Positions 12,313 through 20,732 of a stretch of 64,000 bases of DNA are shown piece after piece. How positions within the stretch are numbered: the stretch's first letter is position 1; every line of letters begins with the position of its first letter. The position numbers were made by a program, and so were the translations under genes. The notes beneath the pieces were generated by a model that was not told the DNA's origin, searched no databases, and worked only from the letters and a program-made list of their open reading frames with translations. Origin of the DNA: Microlunatus phosphovorus NM-1 (GTDB lineage Bacteria > Actinomycetota > Actinomycetes > Propionibacteriales > Propionibacteriaceae); assembly GCF_000270245.1 (NCBI RefSeq), contig NC_015635.1, forward strand, positions 1,116,001-1,180,000, in the 5' to 3' direction.

Positions 12313-12801
12313 CTATCGCTGACTGTCAGGCGCGTCGTGCCCGGGGGTCGGTGCTGACGGCATGGATGGTGTTGGTAGGGCGCCGATCTGCTGCAGGACG
12401 CCGAGTTCGTCGCGGACACCCCAGTGCTCGGCCAGTCGGTCGCCCTCGGTCCGATAGATATGGATCGTCGGCATCGTGTACGGACGGCCGGCGAACTGCT
12501 CGCCGTGGATCGGCGCGACCGCCACGCCGTGGGCAACCGCCCGGATGACGATCCGGTCCTCGGTGACGAACTCGTCGAGCTTCTCGTAGCGGATCGCCAG
12601 CACCTGGGTGACATAGGTGAGGATCTGGCGGTAGCCGTCCGGGCCTGGCGGCAGCGGGAACGGCGAGCCGTGGTCGACGAAGTCGCTGGTCACGGCGCTG
12701 TCCAAGCAGCTCAGGTCATGGGAGTTGATCGCGTCGAAGACCGCCTGGGCGGCGGGCAGTGCCGGGTTGGTCGTCGTCATCGGCGTCGTGTCGGTGAACA
12801 T
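12313..12801 (-). CDS. SnoaL-like / NTF2-fold protein (ester cyclase type)
   Basis: A 162-residue alpha+beta cone-fold protein. QAVFDAINSHDLSCLDSAVTSDFVDHGSPFP, GPDGYRQILTYVTQV and the late IHIYRTEGDRLAEHWGVRDELGVLQQIG match the SnoaL-like pattern, in which a His or Asp in the pocket acts on small hydrophobic substrates. Start ATG at 12801 has GAGGAGCC upstream; ATG eight codons later is possible. It is divergent from a TetR gene across a region holding two palindromes. Confidence 0.75.
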   Translation of the reverse strand: MFTDTTPMTTTNPALPAAQAVFDAINSHDLSCLDSAVTSDFVDHGSPFPLPPGPDGYRQILTYVTQVLAIRYEKLDEFVTEDRIVIRAVAHGVAVAPIHGEQFAGRPYTMPTIHIYRTEGDRLAEHWGVRDELGVLQQIGALPTPSMPSAPTPGHDAPDSQR

Positions 12802-12831
12802 ACGGGGCTCCTCATCTGGCTAGAGTGTAGT

Positions 12832-12862
12832 TGGAATCAGATTCCAGTGGAATTATGTTCCA
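12832..12862. promoter_or_regulatory. Two probable TetR operators
   Basis: TGGAATC-A-GATTCCA at 12832-12846 is a perfect 15-bp palindrome. TGGAA-TTATG-TTCCA at 12848-12862 is a second one with the same outer five bases. They are 16 bp apart between the divergent SnoaL-like and TetR genes, and are likely bound by the TetR protein. Confidence 0.65.
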
Positions 12863-12876
12863 GCGAATGGAGCGAG

Positions 12877-13524
12877 ATGTCAACCACCCGTGCGTACGAC
12901 AGTGCGAAACGCGCCGAGGCTGCCCGACTCACCCGTCGGCGGATCCTGGATGTCGCACGCTCGCAGTTCCTCGAGACCGGCTATCACGGCACGACGATCT
13001 CGGCTCTCGCACGGGCCGCGCGGGTCAGTCCGCAGACGATCTACAACACTTTCGGGGGGAAGGCGGAGGTGCTGAAGGCGGTCTACGACGTCCTGCTGGC
13101 CGGAGACGACGAGCCGATTGCCCTGAACGACCGGCCCGAGATCGCCAGGGTCCGCAGCCAAAGCAGCGCACCGGAGACACTGCGGGCGTACGCGTCCGTC
13201 GCCCGGCTGCTCTTCGGCCGGGTGGGTCCGCTCCTCGGGGTGGTGCTCGCCGAGGGAGCGGGGTCCGACACGGAGCTGGCCGACTTCTTGGCCACGATCG
13301 ACCGGGAACGGCGGATCGGCAACGCCGGTGTCGTCAAGCACCTGGCTGAGAGGTTCGGTCTCGCCGAGGGGCTCACGGTCGAGCAGTTGGTCGATCACGT
13401 GTGGACGTTGACGGCCCCGGACAACGGAGATCGGCTGGTCCGTCGCTGCGGTTGGTCGCTCGATGCGTACGAGCACTGGCTCGCGGAGGGACTGATCGCC
13501 GGACTCGGGACGCTGGGCGGCTGA
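12877..13524 (+). CDS. TetR family transcriptional regulator
   Basis: A 215-residue TetR protein with a clear N-terminal helix-turn-helix: LTRRRILDVARSQFLETGYHGTTISALARAARVSPQTIYNTFGGKAEVLKAVYDVL (about 18-74). The C-terminal half is variable. The ATG at 12877 follows GGAGCGAG. Two palindromes just upstream probably form its operator and would control both this gene and the divergent SnoaL-like gene. Confidence 0.88.
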   Translation: MSTTRAYDSAKRAEAARLTRRRILDVARSQFLETGYHGTTISALARAARVSPQTIYNTFGGKAEVLKAVYDVLLAGDDEPIALNDRPEIARVRSQSSAPETLRAYASVARLLFGRVGPLLGVVLAEGAGSDTELADFLATIDRERRIGNAGVVKHLAERFGLAEGLTVEQLVDHVWTLTAPDNGDRLVRRCGWSLDAYEHWLAEGLIAGLGTLGG

Positions 13525-13525
13525 G

Positions 13526-13600
13526 TTGTTGGTGCTGGGTGCTGGGTGCTGTGCTGGGGCGGGTTCGGGGTTCGGGGTTCGGGGTCCGGGCGCCGGGGCG
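13526..13600. repeat. Short tandem repeats of GGTGCTG and GGTTCGG units
   Basis: Downstream of the TetR stop the sequence is a run of GTGCTGG units and then three GGTTCGG units. No reading frame here looks coding. It lies between converging genes. Confidence 0.6.
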
Positions 13601-13626
13601 AGAATCGCGCTATCCGACCTTCTGCG

Positions 13627-13689
13627 GATCGAAAGGTGCGCAGATGCTGTTTCACCTCGGGCGAAACGACATCCAGGCACCTTTCGATC
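13627..13689. terminator. Long hairpin, possible bidirectional terminator
   Basis: GATCGAAAGGTGC (13627-13639) and GCACCTTTCGATC (13677-13689) are perfectly complementary over 13 bp. An inner pair GTTTC/GAAAC (13649-13653, 13663-13667) lies in the loop. It sits between converging genes. There is no T-run. Confidence 0.45.
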
Positions 13690-13715
13690 TTCGATCAGGT
13701 CGATCTTCGATCAGG
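13685..13715. repeat. 15-bp tandem direct repeat
   Basis: CGATCTTCGATCAGG occurs at 13685-13699 and again at 13701-13715, overlapping the right arm of the hairpin and the end of the phosphoesterase gene. Confidence 0.7.
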
Positions 13716-14202
13716 GAAGGTCATGGATCACCGCGGATGCCAGTCGACCGTCGGTGATGATCAGTTCCGCCAGTGTGCGGAACGGCTGCCGCCGCTTGTC
13801 GGTCGGCGAGCCGGGGTTGACCATGCGTAGCCGATCATCGGCCACGTCCATCGGGATATGGGAGTGTCCGAAGATCACCAGGTCGGCGGCGGGAAAGCGG
13901 CGCTTCATGCGCGCCAGCCGACCGTCCTTTGAACCGGCATCGTGGATCATCGCCACCCGCAGTCCTTCCAGGTCGAGCTCGAGGCTCTCGGGTGCGCCCC
14001 AAGCCGCGACCTCGGGACCGTCGTTGTTGCCCAGCACCACGCGTACGGGCGCAAACGCGGACAACTCGTCCAGCACCTCGGGGATGCAGACATCGCCCGC
14101 GTGCAGGATCAGGTCGGCCTGCTCCGCATGCACGGCGACCGCACGGGGACAGCGCTTCCAGAATCGGGGCGCATGGGTGTCGGACAGGGCCAGGACTCGC
14201 AC
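13711..14202 (-). CDS. Metallophosphoesterase, YfcE/MJ0936 type
   Basis: A 163-residue calcineurin-like phosphoesterase. The metal-binding motifs are in order: VLALSDTHAP (D-x-H), LILHAGDVC (GD), VVLGNNDGPE (GN[DH]), VAMIHDAG and VIFGHSHIPM (GHSH). These coordinate two metal ions in phosphodiesterases of this family. The GTG at 14202 is chosen because the first motif begins five residues later. A shrunken relative of this gene lies at 21179-21310. Confidence 0.85.
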   Translation of the reverse strand: MRVLALSDTHAPRFWKRCPRAVAVHAEQADLILHAGDVCIPEVLDELSAFAPVRVVLGNNDGPEVAAWGAPESLELDLEGLRVAMIHDAGSKDGRLARMKRRFPAADLVIFGHSHIPMDVADDRLRMVNPGSPTDKRRQPFRTLAELIITDGRLASAVIHDLP

Positions 14203-14253
14203 CCGACTCAGCCTGCCATGCCGCCACACAACCAGCGAGCAGCTCACTGGCGG

Positions 14254-14269
14254 GCGCCGATATCGGCGC
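14254..14269. repeat. 16-bp perfect palindrome
   Basis: GCGCCGATATCGGCGC. Its position about one period before the first clear repeat unit, and the following CAAGACCAACC, suggest a diverged first unit of the array. Confidence 0.6.
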
Positions 14270-14303
14270 AAGACCAACCACGGATCGGGCGGACCCGATG
14301 GTG

Positions 14304-14459
14304 CGTCTTGCGCTCATGGGCCGCAGACGATCGGCGGTGGAGCGTGCCGGCCGCACGTCTTGCGCCCGCGGGCCGCAGACGACCGACCCCGACCCAGAGC
14401 GCCCGTACGTGTCACGCCCGCGGGGCACAGACGATCAGCACGACGACCGATCAGCACAA
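14304..14459 (+). repeat. Tandem array of palindromic units, period 52 bp
   Basis: Three 26-nt units begin at 14304, 14356 and 14408, exactly 52 bp apart. Each reads CGTCTTGCGC, then CCGCGGGCC, then a segment ending AGACG; the outer CGTCT and AGACG pair and the core is near GCCCGCGGGC. The 26-nt intervals differ. Two further units with the same spacing are at 41451 and 41503. Confidence 0.75.
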
Positions 14460-14508
14460 CGACGAGCCGCGTTGGCCAAGACCAGATCCGGTGGCCCCGA
14501 CCACAAAC

Positions 14509-14536
14509 CTGACGCATCCTTGCGGGGGCGTACGCT
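14509..14536 (+). promoter_or_regulatory. Promoter of the aminotransferase, probably leaderless
   Basis: CTGACG (14509-14514), 16 bases, TACGCT (14531-14536). The ATG at 14543 is at the predicted transcription start and has no ribosome-binding site. Confidence 0.4.
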
Positions 14537-14542
14537 CCGTTC

Positions 14543-15943
14543 ATGACAGTGTTGTCCACCGAGAATCAGCCGGCTCAAGCCGTCGCCAGTGCCTCAGCGA
14601 GTCGTGCGTCCGAGCACCTGTGGATGCATTTCACCCGGATGTCGAGCTACGACCAGGCGCCGGTGCCGACCATCGTGCGGGGCGACGGGGCGTATATCTG
14701 GGATGAGCGGGGCAAGCGCTATCTCGATGGACTTGCTGGACTCTTCACCGTGCAGGTCGGTCATGGCCGCCGGGAGCTGGCCGAGGCGGCTGCCAAGCAG
14801 GCCGCCCAGCTGGCCTACTTCCCGATCTGGTCCTACGCCCACCCAGCCGCTGTCGAGCTGGCCGAGCGGATCGCCGATCTGGCTCCGGGGGAGATCAACC
14901 GGGTCTTCTTCACCACCGGCGGCGGGGAAGCGGTGGAGAGCGCCTGGAAGCTGGCGAAGCAGTACTTCAAGGAGATCGGCAAGCCGCTGAAGCACAAGGT
15001 GATCTCGCGTGCGGTGGCTTACCACGGGACCCCGCAAGGCGCGCTGTCGCTGACCGGGATCCCCGCGGCGAAGCAGCAGTTCGAGCCGCTCGTGCCCGGC
15101 GCGCACAAGGTGCCGAACACCAATTTCTACCGCGCTCCGGAGCACGGCGACGACGAGGTCGCGTTCGGGCGCTGGGCTGCCGATCAGATCGCCCAGGCGA
15201 TCGAGATGGAGGGCCCGGACACGGTCGCGGCGGTGTTCTTGGAGCCGGTGCAGAACTCCGGCGGCTGCTTCCCGCCACCGCCGGGCTATTTCGAGCGGGT
15301 GCGGGAGATCTGCGACCGGTATGACGTCCTGCTGGTCAGCGACGAGGTGATCTGCGCGTTCGGCCGACTGGGTCACATGTTCGGCGCGGAGCGCTTTGGC
15401 TACCAGCCCGACATCATCACCTGTGCCAAGGGGATCACTTCCGGGTACGCCCCGCTGGGCGCGATGCTGGTCTCGGATCGGGTCTACGAGCCGTTCGCCT
15501 CGGGTGCGACGACCTTCATGCACGGCTATACCTTCGGCGGGCACCCGGTCTCGGCCGCGGTGGCGTTGGCCAATCTCGATCTGTTCGAGCGGGACGGGCT
15601 GCTCGACCACGTCCGGAGCAACGAGGGTGCCTTCCGGGCGACCTTGGACCGGCTGCGGGAGCTGCCGATCGTCGGCGACGTCCGCGGTGCCGGCTACTTC
15701 TACGGCATCGAGCTGGTGAAGGACAAGGCCACCAAGCTCACCTTCAACGCCGACGAGTCGGAGCGGCTGCTGCGCGGCTTCTTGTCCAAAGCCCTCTTCG
15801 ACGCGGGCCTCTATTGCCGCGCCGACGATCGGGGCGACCCGGTGATTCAGCTGTCTCCGCCGCTGATCTGCGATCAGCAGCAGTTCGACGAGATCGAGCA
15901 GATCCTCCGCTCCGTGCTCACCGAGGCCTGGTCGCTGTTGTAG
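14543..15943 (+). CDS. Class III PLP-dependent aminotransferase
   Basis: A 466-residue fold-type I aminotransferase of the omega-amino acid:pyruvate / putrescine group. Motifs: FFTTGGGEAVESAWKLAKQY (phosphate-binding region), VISRAVAYHGTPQGALS, VFLEPVQNSGG, LLVSDEVICAFGR (Asp for the cofactor ring), and ITCAKGITSGYAPLGA with Schiff-base Lys296. The C-terminus carries the usual small domain. It transfers amino groups from amines or beta/omega-amino acids; the exact donor is unknown. The gene is monocistronic. Confidence 0.9.
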   Translation: MTVLSTENQPAQAVASASASRASEHLWMHFTRMSSYDQAPVPTIVRGDGAYIWDERGKRYLDGLAGLFTVQVGHGRRELAEAAAKQAAQLAYFPIWSYAHPAAVELAERIADLAPGEINRVFFTTGGGEAVESAWKLAKQYFKEIGKPLKHKVISRAVAYHGTPQGALSLTGIPAAKQQFEPLVPGAHKVPNTNFYRAPEHGDDEVAFGRWAADQIAQAIEMEGPDTVAAVFLEPVQNSGGCFPPPPGYFERVREICDRYDVLLVSDEVICAFGRLGHMFGAERFGYQPDIITCAKGITSGYAPLGAMLVSDRVYEPFASGATTFMHGYTFGGHPVSAAVALANLDLFERDGLLDHVRSNEGAFRATLDRLRELPIVGDVRGAGYFYGIELVKDKATKLTFNADESERLLRGFLSKALFDAGLYCRADDRGDPVIQLSPPLICDQQQFDEIEQILRSVLTEAWSLL

Positions 15944-16043
15944 GGGCCTAACGACCCCTTGACGCCCGGCGCCCGGCGCGAGCAGGGTATGTACAGCCGG
16001 TGTCCGAAAAAACCCAGGGACACCTTCCGACGATGGAGTCCCC

Positions 16044-17522
16044 ATGTCTGCTTCCACCCTGACCCCAGATGCCGCCAAGCGGAAGGCTGCTGGCAAACGC
16101 CTACGCAAGACTGTGCCACTGGAGGCGCAGGGGGTCTGGGATCCCGCCAAGCGGACGATCGATCCCATCCAAGTGCTGCTCGATCAGGACGAGCCACGGC
16201 TGCAAGTCCTGGTCCCGGAGCGGCATCGGCGGATGGCGACTTCCGCGTTCGCCTTCTACCGCGGCTCTGCCGCTGTGATGGCCTACGATCTGGCGACGGT
16301 GCCGCGCACGGGGATCATGGTGCAGGCAAACGGCGATGCACATCTGTCCAACTTCGGATTGTTTGCGTCGCCCGAGCGCCGGCAGGTCTTCGACCTGAAT
16401 GACTTCGATGAGACCCTCCCCGGACCCTGGGAGTGGGACCTGAAGCGGCTCGCGACGAGCTTCGTGCTGGCCGCCCGCGACAACTGCCGACTCATGGGCT
16501 CCACGTGGCGGGACGCTGACGGCAAGCGGCTGGCCGAGACGGCAGCGAAGGCATACCGGACCCAGCTGCGCGGCTTCGCGAAGAAGAGCGTCCTCGACGT
16601 CTGGTACGCCAGCGCGACGGCCGATCAGATCCAAGCAAAGGCACCGGACAAGGACGTCGAGGCATGGGACCGGGTGGTTGCGGACGCGAAGAAGGAGACC
16701 AGCGCAGCGGCGGTGAAGAAACTCACCGAGGTGGTCGACGGCCAGCGCCAGTTCAGGCGCGTCGTTGACTGGGACAACGGCAAGTTCGTGGTGCCACTGA
16801 GAGATCTCGATGAGTTCTTGGACTCGAAGGCGTTCAGTGCGCACGCCGGTCAGGATCTGCGCGGGTTCGTGGATCCGGACGGGATCCACAAGCAGATCAA
16901 GGAGAACCTGCAAGGCTTCCAGGACTCGACCTCGGCGGACCGGAGACATCTGCTCAGCCACTTCGAGATCAAAGACATCGCCTTGAAGGTGGTCGGTGTC
17001 GGTAGCGTCGGCACCCGTTGCTTTGCGGTGCTGTGTGAGGGAGCCGATCACGGCGAGCCGTTGATGCTGCAGGTCAAGCAGGCGATGGAGCCGGTCCTTG
17101 CCCTGGCTGGCCTGCCGTGCGAATACACCGACCAAGGGCATCGGGTGGTCGACGGGCAACGGCTGATCCAGTCGGCCAGCGATATCTTCCTCGGCTATTC
17201 ATCCTCGTCCAACGAGCAGTTCTACTACTGGCGCCAGCTCGCGGATGAGAAGGGTTCGGTGGAGATCGAGGATCTCGATCCCAGTGAGGCCGAGGCCTAT
17301 GCGACGTTGTGCGGTTGGGCGCTGGCCCATTCCCACGCTCGCAGCGGCGATTCGATCTCGATCGCCGGCTATCTGGGCAAGAGCACCGACTTCGAGAAGG
17401 CGATCAGCAAATTCGCGGTGCGCTACGCGGACCAGGCCGAACGTGACCACAAGGCTTGGGTCAAGGGCATCAAGCACGGCCGGATCAGCTCGGACGACAC
17501 CGCTTCTCGCAAGGTGGCTTGA
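16044..17522 (+). CDS. DUF2252 family protein
   Basis: A 492-residue protein with the family pattern: RHRRMATSAFAFYRGSAAVM, QANGDAHLSNFGLFASPERR, FDLNDFDETLPGPWEWDLKR, then VGVGSVGTRCFAVLCEG and RVVDGQRLIQSASDIFLGY, HARSGD near the end. The family resembles kinase-fold phosphotransferases (the GDAHLSN/FDLNDFDET pair looks like a catalytic loop and metal site) but its reaction is not established. Start ATG 16044. It converges with the glycosyltransferase, 9 bp apart. Confidence 0.88.
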   Translation: MSASTLTPDAAKRKAAGKRLRKTVPLEAQGVWDPAKRTIDPIQVLLDQDEPRLQVLVPERHRRMATSAFAFYRGSAAVMAYDLATVPRTGIMVQANGDAHLSNFGLFASPERRQVFDLNDFDETLPGPWEWDLKRLATSFVLAARDNCRLMGSTWRDADGKRLAETAAKAYRTQLRGFAKKSVLDVWYASATADQIQAKAPDKDVEAWDRVVADAKKETSAAAVKKLTEVVDGQRQFRRVVDWDNGKFVVPLRDLDEFLDSKAFSAHAGQDLRGFVDPDGIHKQIKENLQGFQDSTSADRRHLLSHFEIKDIALKVVGVGSVGTRCFAVLCEGADHGEPLMLQVKQAMEPVLALAGLPCEYTDQGHRVVDGQRLIQSASDIFLGYSSSSNEQFYYWRQLADEKGSVEIEDLDPSEAEAYATLCGWALAHSHARSGDSISIAGYLGKSTDFEKAISKFAVRYADQAERDHKAWVKGIKHGRISSDDTASRKVA

Positions 17523-17531
17523 CGCCGTTCG

Positions 17532-18755
17532 TTACCCAGCTGGGGTCGGTTGCAGAGACACGACGTCGGCCAGCCGGGCGACGATGTCACTCGGTGTCGG
17601 TTGGCTGGCAATCTCGGCGCTGACCTGCCGGGCCTGGTCGAGGAAGTGGGGTTCGATCAGCAGTCGGTCGACCAGCTCACGGGCGATGCCGACGTTGATC
17701 GTGCCGGGATCGTGGGCAAGACCGACACCACGATCGACCACCCGCTGCGCCGACATCGGATTGTCGGCGAAGCTGGGCAGGACGAGCTGCGGCACGCCGT
17801 AGAACAGAGGAGCGGCCGTGGTGCCGGAGCCGCCGTGGTGGATCAACAGGCTGCAGCTGGGTAGGAAGGCCGAGAGTGGCAGATACCCAACAGAGCGCAC
17901 GTTGCCCGGCAGCTCGCCCAACGACGTGAGATCGGCGGTGCCCGCCGCGAGGATGACGTCCACATCGAGACTCGCCAAGGCTTCGATGACGACGGTGAGG
18001 CTGCTGGTGCCGCTGATCAGGGGCACGACGGTGCCGAGGGTGACGCCGACCCTTGGTCGCTCGATCGGCCCGAGCACCCAGTCCGGAAGCACGGCACCCC
18101 CGTTGTACGGGACGTACTGCATGCCCCACCACGGACGGCCGTCGACCGCATCGGCAACCTCGGTTCGGTCGGCTGGGATTCCGCCCATACTCGGTGCTCG
18201 CGGATCGATCCGGGCGATCAGTTCTGGCGGGTTCGCCGAGAGATCGAGACGCTGGCGCAATGGCACCAGGACGTCTTCGGGAACCATCGGCTGCGATCGG
18301 TTGCGCCAACTCGCGTCCCGGGTGGACCAGGAGATTCGGTTGCCGACTTCCAGCGCTGGGACGCCGAGCGCGCTCGCGGCGAGCAGCCCCGCTGGGTGGT
18401 CACTCGTGGTGGCGATGACGTCGGGCCGGAACGAGCGGGCCGCCGCAATGGTGCCTTCGGTCATCGTGGCGGTGAAGGCGGCGAAGGGTGCATGCACCCT
18501 GGCTGCGTTCTTCACCTCGACCGGCGCGTCGGCAGGTAGCTCGTCGGGCCGCTTGCCCCACCCCGTCAGCGCTGCCCATCGTTCTCGGTCGGGGAAGACA
18601 TCCAGCACAGGCAGTCCAGCTCGGGCGGCGACCTCGGTCAGCTCGCCGGTGGTCGCCAGGGCGACCTCGTGGCCGGCCGCGCGTGCTGCCCAGACCAGCG
18701 GCACGATCGGTAGCAGCAGTCCGTACGCGGGTGCGGCAGCGAAGAGGATCCTCAT
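17532..18755 (-). CDS. Glycosyltransferase, macrolide / UGT (GT1) type
   Basis: A 407-residue GT-B enzyme. The N-terminal half begins MRILFAAAPAYGLLLPIVPL, typical of the acceptor domain. The C-terminal donor domain has GVTLGTVVPL, then SLLIHHGGSGTTAAPLFYG and PQLVLPSFADNPMSAQRVVDRG, the nucleotide-sugar signature. Such enzymes attach a sugar to a small acceptor such as a polyketide or sterol. No biosynthetic cluster is nearby, so the acceptor is unknown. It lies downstream of the propeller gene on the same strand, 62 bp apart. Confidence 0.88.
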   Translation of the reverse strand: MRILFAAAPAYGLLLPIVPLVWAARAAGHEVALATTGELTEVAARAGLPVLDVFPDRERWAALTGWGKRPDELPADAPVEVKNAARVHAPFAAFTATMTEGTIAAARSFRPDVIATTSDHPAGLLAASALGVPALEVGNRISWSTRDASWRNRSQPMVPEDVLVPLRQRLDLSANPPELIARIDPRAPSMGGIPADRTEVADAVDGRPWWGMQYVPYNGGAVLPDWVLGPIERPRVGVTLGTVVPLISGTSSLTVVIEALASLDVDVILAAGTADLTSLGELPGNVRSVGYLPLSAFLPSCSLLIHHGGSGTTAAPLFYGVPQLVLPSFADNPMSAQRVVDRGVGLAHDPGTINVGIARELVDRLLIEPHFLDQARQVSAEIASQPTPSDIVARLADVVSLQPTPAG

Positions 18756-18817
18756 GGAGTCGAGTCTGCTCCTGCTGCTCAGCCAGTCAGATCACGTAGC
18801 TCTGTGTTGACGGTCGA

Positions 18818-19681
18818 CTACAGGCGCATGAAGTCCACATAGGTGATCGCCGGCGTGTTGGCGCTGGTGTAGCCCGGCGCCACCTCGTGCTGGCTTCTGA
18901 GGTCGCGAGACCAGAACAGACGTTCGTCACCGAGCACTCCTTTCCAGACCATGACCACGCCGAGACCCACTTTCGCAATCGCGGGGCCGTGGCTGGATCG
19001 GCCCACGGCCAGCGCCTGGGCGGACCATCTGCCGTTCACATACGAAGATTTCCACAGCCGGTCATCGCCACCGGATCCCTTCCACACCATCAGTGCGGTG
19101 CCCTGCTGGGTGGTCGCCAATGCGGGCCCATGAGTGGAACCGCCGGGGCCTGGCAGCGGCTCGGACCAGGTGTGGCCGTCGAACGTCGCCGAGTACAAGC
19201 GCTGATTTCCGCCTGAGCTCTTCCATGCCAACAGCAGCCGGCCGTCACCCAGATCGGCCAACGCGGGGCCGTGGGTGGAACTGGCCTTGCCGTCGCAGGC
19301 AGGTTGCTGGGCGGCATTGACCTGAGCTGTGTACCAGATGTGCTCGTCGGTGTTGGCGCCCCGCCAGGCCATCGCCACCGAGCTGCCGTACGTGGCGAGG
19401 GCAGGGCGGTCCTCGGTACGCGGAGCGCCGGCCGGGAGCGACTGCCGCGACCAGTTGGTCGTGATGGGTGCGACGGCAGTCCAGATCCGGTTGTCGTTGT
19501 CGGCGCCGCGCCAGGCCGCGGTGAATCCGCCGCCCGGCAGCCGGGCCGCTGCGATGCCGAGGCTGCTGCCCGAGGCGGGCATTTGGAATGCGCGAAGGAA
19601 TCCGCCGTCGGAGTGCTCCGAGGAATAGATCGCCTGGTCGGTTCCGTGTCCGCGCCAGATGATGAGGGGTCGTGCGGCCAT
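18818..19681 (-). CDS. Six-repeat beta-propeller-like protein
   Basis: A 287-residue protein built from six repeats of about 47 residues. Each starts with a strand and W-[RK]-G: LIIWRGHGTDQAIY, FTAAWRGADNDNRIW, VAMAWRGANTDEHIW, LLLAWKSSGGNQRLY, ALMVWKGSGGDDRLW, VVMVWKGVLGDERLF. Many repeats later carry HGPALA. The pattern suggests a closed propeller of lectin type. There is no signal peptide. The ATG at 19681 has AAGGAGG upstream. A decayed partial copy is at 12047-12265. Ligand binding is inferred from the fold only. Confidence 0.7.
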   Translation of the reverse strand: MAARPLIIWRGHGTDQAIYSSEHSDGGFLRAFQMPASGSSLGIAAARLPGGGFTAAWRGADNDNRIWTAVAPITTNWSRQSLPAGAPRTEDRPALATYGSSVAMAWRGANTDEHIWYTAQVNAAQQPACDGKASSTHGPALADLGDGRLLLAWKSSGGNQRLYSATFDGHTWSEPLPGPGGSTHGPALATTQQGTALMVWKGSGGDDRLWKSSYVNGRWSAQALAVGRSSHGPAIAKVGLGVVMVWKGVLGDERLFWSRDLRSQHEVAPGYTSANTPAITYVDFMRL

Positions 19682-19873
19682 GTGGGTATGCCTCCTTGGG
19701 TTGCGTTCTCACAAGAGGTCTGTGAGAGCACCCTCCAGATACGAGATCGAGCCGATATCCGGCAGCTGCCCAGCAGCGATGTTCGGTGGAGACGTGCAAT
19801 CAGGAGCAGGTAGGGTCCGGATCGGGCGAGGTGTGCGCCTCGCGGGGCTCGGTCGTCGTCAGGAGGCGGTCTG

Positions 19874-20575
19874 TTGCGGTTGCTGCTGATTCGCCATGGC
19901 CAGACACCGAACAACGTCAGCGGTGCCTTGGACACCGCGATTCCCGGTGCGGGTCTGACACGGCTCGGGCACACCCAGGCGATCGCGGTGCCGCCGGCGC
20001 TGGGCGACGAGCGGATCGCTGCCATCTACGCCTCCCGATTGACTCGAACCCAGCTGACCGCGGCGCCCCTGGCCCGCGTACGGCGACTGGATGTGACGGT
20101 CACCGCCGGTCTGGAGGAGATCTCGGCCGGCACGTTGGAGATGCGTGCCGATCCCGAGGCGCTGCGCGGGTATGTCGACTGCCTGGTCAGCTGGGTACAC
20201 GGCGACCTCAGTCATTCGGTGCCGGGCGGTATGTCGGGTCACGAGTTCTGGGAGTGCTACGACGGGGCGATCCGGACCGTCGCGGCAGCCCACGACCCGG
20301 AGTCGACCGTGGCGGTCTTCAGCCACGGTGCGGCCATCCGCGTCTACACCGCGCTCGCCACTGGGCTCCGACCGGAGGCGGTCGCTGATCTCTCGATCGC
20401 CAACACCGGTATGGCCGTGCTGGAGGGTGATCCGGACATCGGCTGGCGTTTGGCACGGTGGAGCAGCACACCGCTCGGCGGTGTCGACCTCCTGGATCAT
20501 CGTGCGCACGATGTCACCGGCGAGAGCGTCGAGGAGACCTCGGCTGCTGACGGAGAACCGCCTCTCGCGCCCTGA
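19874..20575 (+). CDS. Histidine phosphatase superfamily protein
   Basis: A 233-residue phosphoglycerate-mutase-like enzyme. The catalytic RHG is in LLLIRHGQTPNNVSG at the start; YASRLTRTQLTAAPLA supplies the next Arg; VAVFSHGAAIRVYTAL has the second His. The family removes phosphate from sugars, nucleotides or proteins through a phospho-His. The TTG start at 19874 places RHG at residue 7-9, its usual position. Nothing in the neighbourhood fixes the substrate. Confidence 0.88.
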   Translation: MRLLLIRHGQTPNNVSGALDTAIPGAGLTRLGHTQAIAVPPALGDERIAAIYASRLTRTQLTAAPLARVRRLDVTVTAGLEEISAGTLEMRADPEALRGYVDCLVSWVHGDLSHSVPGGMSGHEFWECYDGAIRTVAAAHDPESTVAVFSHGAAIRVYTALATGLRPEAVADLSIANTGMAVLEGDPDIGWRLARWSSTPLGGVDLLDHRAHDVTGESVEETSAADGEPPLAP

Positions 20576-20732
20576 GGTTGGCCGCGACACGCCGCATGCG
20601 CAGCAGCGAGAGTCAAATTCCCATCACGAAGGAATGACTGATGCCTGCAGCATGTCTGACCGAACAGGCACGAGTGGCTCGGCGGACAATGCCTCTCGTC
20701 CAGTGGGTTCGCTGCCGTCGTACTGTTCGATC

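Larger units (their letters stand above)
14203..14508. other. Intergenic region with palindromes and tandem repeats
   Basis: About 300 bp between divergent genes. It holds a 16-bp palindrome (14254-14269), three units of a 52-bp-period repeat, and at its right end a tandem 16-bp repeat beginning GATCAGCACGACGACC. No coding frame is credible. Confidence 0.6.

Noticed and set aside
13711-14277. Longer start for the phosphoesterase at 14277
   Set aside because: The extra 25 residues are Arg-rich, run into the 14254 palindrome, and precede the first conserved strand; GTG 14202 fits the family start better.
14304-14459. CRISPR array (26-nt repeats with 26-nt intervals)
   Set aside because: Only three units here and two elsewhere, repeats differ at several positions, the intervals themselves resemble each other, and no cas gene is in the window.
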